64,000 nt of DNA from Salinibacterium sp. PAMC 21357 (GCF_000247645.1 NZ_AHWA01000004.1:496001-560000), one strand, 5' to 3'. Shown: positions 10,339 to 19,105, counted from the first letter of the stretch. Notes: generated from the sequence alone by a model not told the origin. Numbers and translations are program-made.

Positions 10339-11319
10339 ATGGATTTGATACAAATTCTCTCCAACACCGGATCATCGCTGATTGCACCCGCAACGATCGG
10401 ATACGCTCTCGCGGCGCTCGGTCTTGCTATGCACTTCGGCTTCACCGGTTTGCTCAACATGGGTATGGCCGCTTTCATGGCGATCGGTGCTTATGGCTAC
10501 GCGATCTCTATCCTCACCTTCGGTTTCCCCTGGTGGGGCGGCATGCTCGTCGGTGTTGGAGGTTCGCTGATCTTCGCGCTTATCCTCGGTATCCCTACCC
10601 TGCGCTTACGCGGTGACTACCTGGCGATCGTGACGATTGCGGCCGCTGAAGTTGTGCGTCTGTTGTTCCTGACCACAACGTTCGACAAGTACACCGGTTC
10701 TGCCGATGGACTCAGTGGTTATCACGCGAGCTTCCGTGCGTTCAATCCGATCCCCGATGGCACCTATGGCTTCGGCCCGTGGGTCTACAACGCCAACGGC
10801 TGGTGGGTTCGCATTTTTGGAATTGTGATCCTTGCTCTGGCAGCGCTCATTCTCTGGGCCGTCATGCGCAGCCCGTGGGGCCGCGTCATTAAGGGAATCC
10901 GTGAAGATGAGGATGCCGTGCGCGCCCTCGGAAAGAATGTGTTCTCGTACAAGCTGCAGTCGCTCATGCTCGGTGGTGTATTCGGTGCGATGGGAGGAAT
11001 TATTTACGCCCTCCCTGCGTCGGTGAACCCCGGTGTCTATGTGACGTCGCTGACATTCTTCGTTTACACCGCACTGCTGCTCGGTGGAGCCGCGACGATC
11101 TTCGGACCGATCATTGGGTCCGTGATCTTCTGGGGCGTTCAAACCCTGCTGAGCAACCTGCTTCCTGCCATGGTCAACATCGGTCTACTGCCGTTCATGA
11201 CCACAACGCAGTCGCAGACGGTGCGTTTCATCCTTGTAGGTGTGGCGCTGATGTTGCTCGTGATCTATCGACCGCAGGGCATCCTCGGCAATAAGAAGGA
11301 GCTGACCTTTGTCAAATAA
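10339..11319 (+). CDS. livM: Branched-chain amino acid ABC permease LivM
   Basis: Second membrane subunit of the uptake system, 326 residues, with eight to ten hydrophobic spans beginning at ATIGYALAALGLAMHFGFTG. The cytoplasmic coupling loop GRVIKGIREDEDAVRALG at about residues 178-195 is the LivM hallmark. It follows livH by 9 bases, and its end overlaps livG by 11 bases. It ends in IYRPQGILG, a sequence also found near the end of livH (RPQGILG). Confidence 0.93.
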   Translation: MDLIQILSNTGSSLIAPATIGYALAALGLAMHFGFTGLLNMGMAAFMAIGAYGYAISILTFGFPWWGGMLVGVGGSLIFALILGIPTLRLRGDYLAIVTIAAAEVVRLLFLTTTFDKYTGSADGLSGYHASFRAFNPIPDGTYGFGPWVYNANGWWVRIFGIVILALAALILWAVMRSPWGRVIKGIREDEDAVRALGKNVFSYKLQSLMLGGVFGAMGGIIYALPASVNPGVYVTSLTFFVYTALLLGGAATIFGPIIGSVIFWGVQTLLSNLLPAMVNIGLLPFMTTTQSQTVRFILVGVALMLLVIYRPQGILGNKKELTFVK

Positions 11320-12283
11320 CGACACCCCGGCTGCGCCGGTGCAACGCGCTAAAACGACAGGACTCCACAAGGGCGACATTGTTCCCGGAGTTGCCAAGGT
11401 CGACCCGATCATCGTCGCTGATGGTATTCGTCGAACTTTCGGCGGCCTCACCGCGGTCAACGTTGACCACGTGGAGATCCCCCGCAATGCGATCACGGCG
11501 TTGATCGGCCCTAACGGTGCCGGCAAGACAACGCTCTTCAATTTGCTGACAGGGTTCGACAAGCCAGACGAAGGCAAGTGGACGTTCAACGGTCACGCCC
11601 TCGCAGGGATGGGTGCCCACAAAGTGGCTCGCCTCGGTCAGGTTCGCACGTTCCAGCTAACAAAAGCTCTCGGGCTTTTGACGGTTCTCGAGAACATGAA
11701 ACTGGGCGCAAAGGATCAGATCGGGGAGAACATCTTCCGCGGCATGATCCCGAGCCTCTGGCGCAAGCAAGAAGCCGAGATCGAAGAGCGTGCAATTGTT
11801 CTGCTCAAGAAGTTCAAGCTCGACGCTAAGTCGTCTGACTTCGCGGCCAGCCTCTCCGGTGGTCAGCGCAAGCTGCTCGAAATGGCTCGCGCCCTCATGA
11901 GCGAGCCAACCTTGGTCATGCTTGATGAGCCGATGGCTGGTGTCAACCCGGCGCTGACGCAGTCTCTGCTTGACCACATCCTCGACTTGAAGGATGAGGG
12001 CATGACTGTGCTCTTCGTTGAGCACGACATGCACATGGTCCGCCACATTGCCGACTGGGTGATCGTGATGGCTGAAGGCCAGGTAGTGGCCGAAGGCCCA
12101 CCCGAGGAGGTCATGAAGAATCAAGCCGTCATCGACGCCTACCTGGGCTCGCACCAAGATGTGGACCTCGGTGTTGTTACCGGCCGCATCGAAGGTGAGC
12201 TCAACACGGCCGCGATCGATCTGGCGGCAGAAGTAGAAGACCTCGACTCCAAGATCGCCAAGCGCAAGGAGCCCCGCAAGTGA
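11309..12283 (+). CDS. livG: Branched-chain amino acid ABC ATPase LivG
   Basis: 324-residue ATPase with Walker A GPNGAGKTTLFN, signature LSGGQRKLLEMARAL, Walker B LVMLDEPMAGVNP and the LivG tail (FVEHDMHMVRHIADWVIVM). It starts with TTG at 11309, preceded by AAGGAG, and overlaps livM. Compared with typical LivG (about 250-290 residues) it has an N-terminal extension of about 35 residues and a charged C-terminal tail of about 50 residues (EGELNTAAIDLAAEVED...KRKEPRK). Confidence 0.94.
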   Translation: MSNNDTPAAPVQRAKTTGLHKGDIVPGVAKVDPIIVADGIRRTFGGLTAVNVDHVEIPRNAITALIGPNGAGKTTLFNLLTGFDKPDEGKWTFNGHALAGMGAHKVARLGQVRTFQLTKALGLLTVLENMKLGAKDQIGENIFRGMIPSLWRKQEAEIEERAIVLLKKFKLDAKSSDFAASLSGGQRKLLEMARALMSEPTLVMLDEPMAGVNPALTQSLLDHILDLKDEGMTVLFVEHDMHMVRHIADWVIVMAEGQVVAEGPPEEVMKNQAVIDAYLGSHQDVDLGVVTGRIEGELNTAAIDLAAEVEDLDSKIAKRKEPRK

Positions 12284-13017
12284 ACGCAATCCCCACCGAG
12301 AATGCGGTAGTCCATGTCAAGGACCTCACCGCGGGCTACCTTCCCGGAGTAGACATCCTCAACGACTGCAATCTGGTCGCTAACCCGGGTGAGCTCATTG
12401 GAATCATCGGGCCAAACGGCGCGGGCAAGTCGACTCTGCTCAAGGCCATTTTTGGTCAGGTGCAGGTGCGCGGCGGCTCGATCACGCTCAATGGCGATGA
12501 CATCACCGGGCTCAAGGCAAACAAGCTCGTGGCACGCGGCGTTGGCTTCGTGCCACAAAACAACAACGTGTTCCCCAGCTTGACCATTGAAGAAAACCTG
12601 CAGATGGGGTTGTACCAAAACCCGAAGATCTACGACGACCGCCTCGAGTTCGTGACGAGCATCTTCGGTGAGCTGAAGTCGCGCCTGAAGCAGCGCGCGG
12701 GTTCGCTCTCCGGTGGAGAGCGTCAGATGGTAGCAATGTCTCGGGCACTCATGATGGATCCGCACGTGCTGCTTCTCGACGAGCCATCCGCTGGTTTATC
12801 CCCGGTGAAGCAAGACGAAGCGTTCATCCGTGTCTCGGAGATCAACAAGGCCGGCGTCACCACGATCATGGTTGAGCAGAACGCACGTCGCTGCCTGCAG
12901 ATCTGTGACCGTGGTTATGTGCTCGACCAGGGCCACGACGCCTACGAGGGAACCGGGCGTGAGCTGCTGAATGACCCTAAGGTCATCGGGCTGTACCTCG
13001 GTACTCTCGGCACCTAG
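12280..13017 (+). CDS. livF: Branched-chain amino acid ABC ATPase LivF
   Basis: 245-residue second ATPase with Walker A GPNGAGKSTLLKAIFG, signature LSGGERQMVAMSRAL and Walker B VLLLDEPSAGLSP. Its GTG start overlaps the livG stop (GTGA). It is the last gene of the livHMGF operon, which ends at the strong hairpin at 13035-13080. The expected binding protein is not in this operon; three candidates lie on the opposite strand just downstream. Confidence 0.95.
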   Translation: MNAIPTENAVVHVKDLTAGYLPGVDILNDCNLVANPGELIGIIGPNGAGKSTLLKAIFGQVQVRGGSITLNGDDITGLKANKLVARGVGFVPQNNNVFPSLTIEENLQMGLYQNPKIYDDRLEFVTSIFGELKSRLKQRAGSLSGGERQMVAMSRALMMDPHVLLLDEPSAGLSPVKQDEAFIRVSEINKAGVTTIMVEQNARRCLQICDRGYVLDQGHDAYEGTGRELLNDPKVIGLYLGTLGT

Positions 13018-13034
13018 CTCTACTCGCTTTACCC

Positions 13035-13080
13035 AACGGGCCCCGCTCAGATTCGTCTGAGCGGGGCCCGTTTGTGTTTT
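13035..13080 (+). terminator. Terminator of the livHMGF operon
   Basis: Perfect 16-bp stem AACGGGCCCCGCTCAG (13035-13050) / CTGAGCGGGGCCCGTT (13057-13072) with a 6-base loop, followed by TTGTGTTTT-like T-rich sequence (13071-13080). Confidence 0.9.
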
Positions 13081-13373
13081 CAGGGTCGTGCTCATGGCTC
13101 TCAAGACCGCTGCGCGGGGTTAGGCGGCGATCTGAGCGATCGTTGTGAACCGAACCATCCACTTTTACGGATAACACACCTTGGCGCGCTTACAGAGCAA
13201 TCTGACGCCGTTTCAGATTCATTAGGCGCCTCCGGTGATCGCTGAATCTGATTCAGGATGCAAGCACTCCGGCACTAGCACCCTCGGCACGGCGCCGGGA
13301 GGGCCGTGCCGAGCCCATGAGGCGCATCGCCACAGAAAGCATCGCTCTAGCAACTAAGCAGCTAGTGCGCGCG
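13081..13373. other. Gap between convergent liv operons
   Basis: About 290 bases with no convincing gene. It holds a perfect 7-bp palindrome CTGAATC-T-GATTCAG (13242-13256), a partial copy TTTCAGATTCAT (about 13211-13222), and an 11-bp stem CTCGGCACGGC (13283-13293) / GCCGTGCCGAG (13303-13313) with a 9-base loop and no T tail. An in-frame stretch from 13317 crosses the livK terminator and is not a gene. Confidence 0.5.
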
Positions 13374-13407
13374 AAAAAGACCCCAACCCGAGCGGGTTGG
13401 GGTCTTT
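13374..13407 (-). terminator. Terminator of the first livK gene
   Basis: Stem AAAGACCCCAACCC (13376-13389) / GGGTTGGGGTCTTT (13394-13407) with loop GAGC. On the minus strand it runs into five T residues (complement of 13374-13378). It lies 24 bases downstream of the livK1 stop. Confidence 0.9.
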
Positions 13408-13430
13408 CACTGAGCAGTTACTGGCGGTTA

Positions 13431-14708
13431 TTAGCCGTTGTAAGCGCTGTACGTGTTGTCTTCACCGTACTGGTAGATTCCGACCTTGGCCTCGGTGGGG
13501 TCACCGAGTTCGTCGAACGAGATCGGACCAGAGATGCCATCGTAGTCAGCAGTTCCGCCATCGTTGATGATCTTTGCGCAGTCAGCGAATGTGGTGCACT
13601 TCTCGCCGTTACCTGAACCACCCGATACTTCTTGAAGCTTCTCGGCGATTGCTGCAGGGTCCGTTGAACCGGCTGCGAGCGATGCGAGAGCGAGCAAGAT
13701 GACCGAGTCGTAGGACTCTGCTGCATAGCTGAACTCACCGAGCTCAGGCTGTCCCGACTCGACCCAGAAGTCGTTGACCGCCGACGTGAAGTCAGCAATC
13801 GTGTCGACGCTCAGGCCGGGCAGGGTGCCCTTGGCGCCCGTGAGGGTTCCAGGAGCCAGTTCGTCACCGAAGTTGGCGAGGTTACCGTCTACGAAGTAGA
13901 GGTTCGCTGCCGGGAAGCTGCTGACAATGCTCGGAAGCATGGTCGAAACTTCTTCGAAGGTGATCAGTGCGATGGCATCAGGGTCAGCAGCAAGAACTTC
14001 TGAAATCTGAGCATCGAACGTGGTGTCACCGGTGTTGTAGGTGGGCTGTGAAACTACTTCGCCACCGGCTGCTTCGAATGCTTCCTGCGTGAACTTGGCA
14101 AGGCCGGTTCCGTAGGAGTCGTTGAGAACGATCATGCCGAGAGTCTCGTGACCGTCAGCAGCGATCAGGTTACCGAGAACCTCACCCTGAAGCACGTCGG
14201 AAGGAGCGGTACGGAAGTACAGGCCCTTGTCGTCGTACGTCGTGAATGCGGCCGAGGTGTTTGCCGGCGAGAACTGGATTACGCCAGCGCCAACAACCTG
14301 GTCAATGAACTGAAGTGAAACACCCGAGGATGCTGCACCAAGAATTGCGGAAACGTCTTCACCGAGCAGGCGAGGGATTTCAGTCTCGTATGCCTTGTTG
14401 TCGGTGTCACCGGAGTCGCCCTGAATCAGGTCGATCTGGATGCCGGCGTCTGCCTCGTTCACCTGAGCAGCTGCATACTCAGTTCCTGCGATCTCGGGCG
14501 GGCCGAGGAATGCGAGGTTACCGGTTACGGGGAGGGCCGTTCCGAGCTTCAGAGAAAGCTCACCACCGTCGGAACCAGTGGAGGTGTCTCCTTCGGACGT
14601 TGCACAGCCAGCCAGTACCAGTGCACTTGCACCGACAATTGCGAGACCGCTCAACAAGGTCCGCTTGGACCGTGATGGGGAGGCCGTAGCCTTGGCGAAT
14701 ACGCTCAT
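13431..14708 (-). CDS. livK: Branched-chain amino acid-type ABC substrate-binding lipoprotein (copy 1)
   Basis: 425-residue type I periplasmic-binding-fold lipoprotein that should deliver ligand to LivHM. Signal sequence with lipobox LAGC (Cys35), then GTALPVTGNLAFLGPPE, the typical first strand of LivK proteins. The C-terminus has YDGVSGPISFDELGDPTEA. ATG 14708 is chosen because AAGGAG lies 5 bases upstream and the signal peptide starts there. It ends at a strong terminator, and its own upstream region contains a promoter (14800-14827). The exact ligand (branched-chain amino acid, amide or other) cannot be read from sequence. Confidence 0.92.
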   Translation of the reverse strand: MSVFAKATASPSRSKRTLLSGLAIVGASALVLAGCATSEGDTSTGSDGGELSLKLGTALPVTGNLAFLGPPEIAGTEYAAAQVNEADAGIQIDLIQGDSGDTDNKAYETEIPRLLGEDVSAILGAASSGVSLQFIDQVVGAGVIQFSPANTSAAFTTYDDKGLYFRTAPSDVLQGEVLGNLIAADGHETLGMIVLNDSYGTGLAKFTQEAFEAAGGEVVSQPTYNTGDTTFDAQISEVLAADPDAIALITFEEVSTMLPSIVSSFPAANLYFVDGNLANFGDELAPGTLTGAKGTLPGLSVDTIADFTSAVNDFWVESGQPELGEFSYAAESYDSVILLALASLAAGSTDPAAIAEKLQEVSGGSGNGEKCTTFADCAKIINDGGTADYDGISGPISFDELGDPTEAKVGIYQYGEDNTYSAYNG

Positions 14709-14799
14709 GTTGCTCCTTGCGTTTCGAATGTGTTCAGGAATCAAATGTGGCACTGCGTTGTCACCACACTGTCAAGCTATGCCCACTCGCGACGTCTGC

Positions 14800-14827
14800 A
14801 CAATACGTCTGTACTACAGCCTTGTAA
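14800..14827 (-). promoter_or_regulatory. Putative livK1 promoter with palindrome in the spacer
   Basis: On the minus strand TTACAA (14822-14827), 16-base spacer, TATTGT (14800-14805). The spacer contains the perfect palindrome CTGTA-C-TACAG (14809-14819), which could be an operator. It lies about 90 bases upstream of the livK1 start. Confidence 0.45.
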
Positions 14828-14879
14828 CACTCTTGAGAATCGTTACCGTACGTAGACTCTTCAGAAACGTAGATGTTAC

Positions 14880-16136
14880 TCAGTTAATTCGGGTGTACAC
14901 GTTGTCGCTACCGTACTGGTAGATCCCGATGTTGGCGTCCTGAGGATCGCCATTGTCACTAAGGGTTATCGGGCCCGAAACACCGTCGTAATCTACGGCG
15001 CCGCCGGCAAGAATAATCTCGGCAGCATCCGCGAATGTGGTGGCGATTTCGCCATCGCCACTGCCACCAGAGACTTCTTGCAACTTGCTTGAGATTCCTT
15101 TGCCCGAAGTCTTCTGAGCCGCCAATGCAGCGAGGCTTGCCAGAATCACGGCGTCGTAGCTCTCAGCTGCGTAGCTGAAATCTTTGAGATCCGGATTGAT
15201 TTCTAATAGCCGATTGGTGAAATCGGAGATCGTCGAAACGTCGAGGCCGGGCTGCGTGACGACCGATCCGGTCAGACTCCCTGCGGCAAAGCCTGCACCA
15301 CGTTCTCCCAATGACAGCCCGCTAAAGAAAAGCTGATCCCCGGTATAGCCAGCAGCGATGAAGGCCGTGGCAATTTTCTCCGCCTGCGTCGATCCGAGAA
15401 TGGCGACAGCATCCGGTTCAGCAGCAATAGCCGCGGCGATCTGATCGTCCAGGCCAGTAGCGGCCGCGTCGATGGCTTCCTCGACAATGACTTCGCCACC
15501 ACCACGCTGGAACGTTTCGCCTACCGCACGCGGCAGCAGTGGACCGCAAAGAACGTCTTCCGAAAGAATCGCAATCGAGCCGTCGATGCGTTCAGCCATC
15601 TCGGCTCCCAACGCTGAGCCCTCTAAGGCACAGGAGGGCGATGTACGCCAGTACAACTTACTGTCGTCGTAATTGGTGAAATCGGGAGAGTCGTTTGCCG
15701 GCGAAATTTGCACCACGCCAGCGTCAGTGATCTTGTCGATCACTTTCTTGGAGATACCGTTCGAGAGTCCACCGATGATTACGGTTGCGCTGGCCGCAAG
15801 TAATTCATCCGCAGCATCTTCTGGCGTAGTGCCAGAGGAATCTCCCGAGTCACGCGTCTCCACGTTCACAGTGAGCTTCACTTTGGCGTCGTTCACATCT
15901 TGAGCGGCAAGAGCGATGGCTGCAGAAACTGCGGGCCCGAACTGCTCAAGAGCACCAGACTGAGGCACTAGGGCACCAATGGTGAGGGTCAAATTTTTGG
16001 GGGCGGGGACCTCAACTGGAGCTTCTTCTGCCGAGCAGCCGCTCAACACAAGAACCGCAGCGAGCACGCCAGCGACCGCCGAGAACCCACGCCGGGCTCG
16101 CAGCGACACACGTGATACAACGGGTATGGATGTCAT
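14880..16136 (-). CDS. Branched-chain amino acid-type ABC substrate-binding lipoprotein (copy 2)
   Basis: 418-residue paralogue of the neighbouring LivK. Lipobox LSGC (Cys34), then TIGALVPQSGALEQFGPAV. Shared with copy 1: FSYAAESYDAVILASLAAL, the LQEVSGGSG segment and the end motif YDGVSGPITLSDNGDPQDA. ATG 16136 (with AGGAA about 9 bases upstream) is preferred; the in-frame reading from 16202 adds residues before the signal peptide. The gene has a separate upstream gap from copy 3 and probably arose by tandem duplication. Ligand unknown. Confidence 0.88.
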   Translation of the reverse strand: MTSIPVVSRVSLRARRGFSAVAGVLAAVLVLSGCSAEEAPVEVPAPKNLTLTIGALVPQSGALEQFGPAVSAAIALAAQDVNDAKVKLTVNVETRDSGDSSGTTPEDAADELLAASATVIIGGLSNGISKKVIDKITDAGVVQISPANDSPDFTNYDDSKLYWRTSPSCALEGSALGAEMAERIDGSIAILSEDVLCGPLLPRAVGETFQRGGGEVIVEEAIDAAATGLDDQIAAAIAAEPDAVAILGSTQAEKIATAFIAAGYTGDQLFFSGLSLGERGAGFAAGSLTGSVVTQPGLDVSTISDFTNRLLEINPDLKDFSYAAESYDAVILASLAALAAQKTSGKGISSKLQEVSGGSGDGEIATTFADAAEIILAGGAVDYDGVSGPITLSDNGDPQDANIGIYQYGSDNVYTRIN

Positions 16137-16266
16137 CACAGTCGTTCCTATCTGCCACCCAAAACAGAAAGCGGCATTGTTACGGTAGTGCTCAAACCAC
16201 AAAACACGAACTCAACGACCACAAATGGGGGACAAAATATCGCCCCCAATCCGGGCGGCACCCGTT

Positions 16267-17550
16267 CTAGCCGACGATTGAACCGCTGTTAAAGACGAAC
16301 TTGTTTTCTCCGTCGTAGGTGTAGAAACCCCAGTATCCGGGCTCAATATCGCCGTCGGGAGTGAAATTAACCGGGCCAGAGACACCGTCGTAATCAATGT
16401 CGTTGTTAGTTTTCAGCACTTCTAAACACTCAGCGAAACTCAAGCACTTAACTCCGCCCTTGGAGACGTCATACAGCGAACCGGCAACCGCTTCACTGTC
16501 ATCATCCTTCGCTACGAGCGCGGCTAGTGCCGCCAGCATTGTCGCGTCATACGCTTCCATGGCATAGCGATAGCTCGACAAACTCGCGTCAGCCGTTTTG
16601 AGAGCCGCAATGAATTCGGCGGAGGGCTGCGCGCCCTCTATTACGCCGCGAACACCGCTGAGCGTGCCGTTGGGAAACGCCTGCGAGTAGTCACCGGTGT
16701 TGAGCGAGGTGAGCCACAAGTGGGCAGCCCCATAACCTCCAGCCACGAGGGCAGCAATGGCCGCGTTCGATGCCTTTGCCGAGTCATAGTTCGCCCCAAC
16801 AACGACGACATCAGGCTTAGCTGCCTTGAGCTTGGCGACAATCGCATCGAAGCTGGTCGTCGATGCAGTGAAGACTTCGTCGGCCACAAGTTCGCGATCA
16901 TAGTCGGCAAGCGCAGTGACGAAAGTGTCGTGAAGTGCCGAGCCCTGAGCGTCAGCGATATAGACGAACGCGATGCGCTGCCGAGTTTCTCCACCCGCCA
17001 GCGCCTCTGCGAGCGCGTAGCCTTGCTGGTCGTAGGCAGGAATCGTGCGATAGAAATAGCCATCATCGAACACGTCAGTAAGCGTTGAGAATGTCGCCGC
17101 CGGAGAAATGACGGGAATTTTTGCATCGATCGCCAAGGAGATAGTGCGCTGCGCCAGGGCCGAAGACGACGGCCCTACGACGACATCCACCTCTTTGGAG
17201 ACGAGAGTCGCGAACGAGGTCTCTAGCGTGGTAGCGGACGCCTCACCAGAGTCTGCGGCAACAACCTCAACCGGTTGGCCGTTCACACCCCCGAGCGCAT
17301 TGATCTCTTTAACTGCTGTCGCGACACCCGCCGCTTGCGCCGCCGCGAGGAATGAAAAAGTGCCGCTCGTGGGAAAAATTGCACCAACGCGCAATACGCC
17401 GTCACCCGAAGGAGTGATCACCGGGGTAGGCGTGGGAGTAGCAGACGCCACAACGGGCGCTGCTGTCGGTGCGGGCGAAGTGCACGCCGCCAAGGTTACG
17501 ACAACCGATGCCGCAACAACCAGACGTAGAGTCGCACGAAACCTCGTCAT
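16267..17550 (-). CDS. Branched-chain amino acid-type ABC substrate-binding lipoprotein (copy 3)
   Basis: 427-residue binding protein, the most divergent of the three. Lipobox LAAC (Cys23), a Pro/Thr/Ala linker (about residues 24-50), then RVGAIFPTSGTFSFLAAAQ. It keeps the end motif YDGVSGPVNFTPDGD and SFAECLEVL, comparable to FADCAKII in copy 1. The middle differs from copies 1 and 2 (TTSFDAIVAKLKAAKPDVVVVGANYD), so its ligand specificity may differ. All three copies converge on livHMGF. Confidence 0.88.
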   Translation of the reverse strand: MTRFRATLRLVVAASVVVTLAACTSPAPTAAPVVASATPTPTPVITPSGDGVLRVGAIFPTSGTFSFLAAAQAAGVATAVKEINALGGVNGQPVEVVAADSGEASATTLETSFATLVSKEVDVVVGPSSSALAQRTISLAIDAKIPVISPAATFSTLTDVFDDGYFYRTIPAYDQQGYALAEALAGGETRQRIAFVYIADAQGSALHDTFVTALADYDRELVADEVFTASTTSFDAIVAKLKAAKPDVVVVGANYDSAKASNAAIAALVAGGYGAAHLWLTSLNTGDYSQAFPNGTLSGVRGVIEGAQPSAEFIAALKTADASLSSYRYAMEAYDATMLAALAALVAKDDDSEAVAGSLYDVSKGGVKCLSFAECLEVLKTNNDIDYDGVSGPVNFTPDGDIEPGYWGFYTYDGENKFVFNSGSIVG

Positions 17551-17607
17551 TGAACTGCCTCTCTCGGAGCGTGAGTCTTCGGGCGACCACGAACCTTCAC
17601 AGGAATA

Positions 17608-18555
17608 CTACGGGGCGCCCGGAGCTTCAGCAGCCGAACCGAGCCGAGTACGAGAAGAGTGCCGGAAGAGATCGAACGTAAGGATCGCCAAGGCAACCCA
17701 CACGATGGCGAAGCCCAACCACCGCTCCGGAGGCATCGCCTCGTGAAAAATGAAGACTCCGACGATCAGCTGCAGGATCGGCGCCAAATATTGTGCGAGC
17801 CCCATGTAGGTGAGGGGCAGCCGCCGCGCTGCCGCCGCAAACAGGATCAAAGGAATCGCGGTGATCGCGCCCAAACACAAGGTCAGCACAGTGTGGCCAG
17901 TAGTTACGGTCCCCACGGTGAGCGTGCCATTCGCGCTCAACACCAGCAGCACAATTACCGCGATCGGCGCCAAGAACGCGGTCTCGACTGCTAGGCCGCC
18001 GAGCGCATCCGCCTTGGGGCCGACGTTCTTTTTTACCAACCCGTATAGCCCAAAACTGAACGCCAATCCCAGCGCAATCCACGGGAAACTGCCATAGCCC
18101 ATCGCGAGAACGAGCACAGCAACGGCACTAATACCGAGGGCAATCCACTGCAGCGGTCGCAGACGCTCACGAAGAATGAGCACACCAAGCAATACGGTGA
18201 CGATCGGATTCGTGAAATAGCCCAGTGACGCCTCAACGATGTGACCATTGAGGCTCGCATAGACATAGATGAGCCAGTTGACGACCACGAGAGCGCCACC
18301 GAGTCCGAGGCTCCAGAATGTTTTACGGTCACGGATGATCGCCAGAACCCGCCCGTAGCCGCGTGTCACTAGAAGAAGAGCGGCACAAAAAACGAGCGAC
18401 AGCACGATGCGCCAGGCCACTATTTCAATCGCGCCCGACTCTTTAAGAGAGAAAAACACGATCGGCATCGCGCCCCACAAGACGTAGGCCGATACGGCAA
18501 AGCCGAGGCCGCTGGGAGATACGCGGTCGGTCAAGTGAGAAGTCGTAGACACCAC
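17608..18555 (-). CDS. rarD: RarD-type EamA transporter
   Basis: 315-residue membrane protein of the RarD subfamily in the drug/metabolite transporter superfamily. The N-terminal GFAVSAYVLWGAMPIVFFSL, the central ALGISAVAVLVLAMGYGSFPWIALGLAFSFG and LPLTYMGLAQYLAPILQLIVG near the C-terminus are typical. About ten spans in two EamA halves. The substrate is not established for the family. It follows groES on the same strand but is separated from it by a terminator. Confidence 0.88.
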   Translation of the reverse strand: MVSTTSHLTDRVSPSGLGFAVSAYVLWGAMPIVFFSLKESGAIEIVAWRIVLSLVFCAALLLVTRGYGRVLAIIRDRKTFWSLGLGGALVVVNWLIYVYASLNGHIVEASLGYFTNPIVTVLLGVLILRERLRPLQWIALGISAVAVLVLAMGYGSFPWIALGLAFSFGLYGLVKKNVGPKADALGGLAVETAFLAPIAVIVLLVLSANGTLTVGTVTTGHTVLTLCLGAITAIPLILFAAAARRLPLTYMGLAQYLAPILQLIVGVFIFHEAMPPERWLGFAIVWVALAILTFDLFRHSSRTRLGSAAEAPGAP

Positions 18556-18598
18556 TAAAGTTTAGGGCTGTGAATCCTTCTCAAACGACATCCGAACA

Positions 18599-18632
18599 GC
18601 AAAAAAGCCCACGGCCGAGGCCCTGGGCTTTT
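18599..18632 (-). terminator. Terminator of groES
   Basis: Stem AAAAGCCCA (18603-18611) / TGGGCTTTT (18624-18632) with a GC-rich loop. On the minus strand it ends in a run of T residues (complement of 18599-18606). It separates groES from rarD. Confidence 0.85.
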
Positions 18633-18673
18633 CGCTGCCGAACGGTGAAGTTCAGCGAAGTTACGTATTCGCG

Positions 18674-18970
18674 TTAGCGAACTACTACAGCAAGCACATC
18701 GCGAGCCGACAAAACGAGCAGGTCGTCTCCGCCGTACTTCACTTCAGTTCCGCCGTATTTGGAATAGATAACCTTATCGCCAACGGCGATGTCGAGCGGC
18801 ACGCGGTTTCCGTTGTCATCGATGCGACCGGGACCTACGGCGACTACTTCGCCCTCCTGGGGCTTCTCTTTCGCAGTGTCAGGAATGACGAGCCCAGACG
18901 CGGTGGTCTGTTCTGCATCGACCTGCTTGATAACAATGCGATCTTCGAGCGGCTTAATGGACACCGACAC
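18674..18970 (-). CDS. groES: Co-chaperonin GroES
   Basis: 98-residue GroEL cap subunit: [18 protein letters not shown] at the start, mobile loop [17 protein letters not shown], and [18 protein letters not shown] near the end. The GTG start at 18970 has GAGG upstream; the reading frame runs further upstream to 19231 but crosses the promoter. No groEL is adjacent, so GroEL must be encoded elsewhere. Regulated by two HrcA-type operators at the promoter. Confidence 0.97.
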   Translation of the reverse strand: MSVSIKPLEDRIVIKQVDAEQTTASGLVIPDTAKEKPQEGEVVAVGPGRIDDNGNRVPLDIAVGDKVIYSKYGGTEVKYGGDDLLVLSARDVLAVVVR

Positions 18971-18998
18971 GTGTGACCTCTTTCTCAAGTTCTTGGGT

Positions 18999-19069
18999 TG
19001 GCACACTCCCTGTAGGAGTGCCAGATCAACTATACGGCTTGGTTGGCACTCGATCAACGTGAGTGCCAA
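18999..19069 (-). promoter_or_regulatory. groES heat-shock promoter with CIRCE operators
   Basis: A perfect CIRCE inverted repeat TTGGCACTC-N9-GAGTGCCAA lies at 19043-19069. On the minus strand a promoter TTGATC (19052-19057), 17-base spacer, TATAGT (19029-19034) has its -35 inside the CIRCE loop. A second, imperfect copy (TGGCACTCC, 5 bases, GGAGTGTGCCA, one-base bulge) at about 18999-19022 lies at the transcription start. CIRCE is the binding site of the HrcA repressor; hrcA itself is not in the window. Confidence 0.9.
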
Positions 19070-19079
19070 TACGAAGACA

Positions 19080-19097
19080 GATACGGATACGGATACG
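19080..19097 (+). repeat. GATACG x3 tandem repeat
   Basis: Three exact GATACG copies between the CIRCE element and the methyltransferase start at 19106. No Shine-Dalgarno sequence is visible before that start, so this AT-richer stretch may be part of the -10 region of a short-leader or leaderless transcript. Confidence 0.5.
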
Positions 19098-19105
19098 GTT
19101 AGAGA

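Noticed and set aside
13317-13616. Open frame across the livK1 terminator
   Set aside because: It runs through the terminator stem and into the opposite strand of livK1; not a gene.
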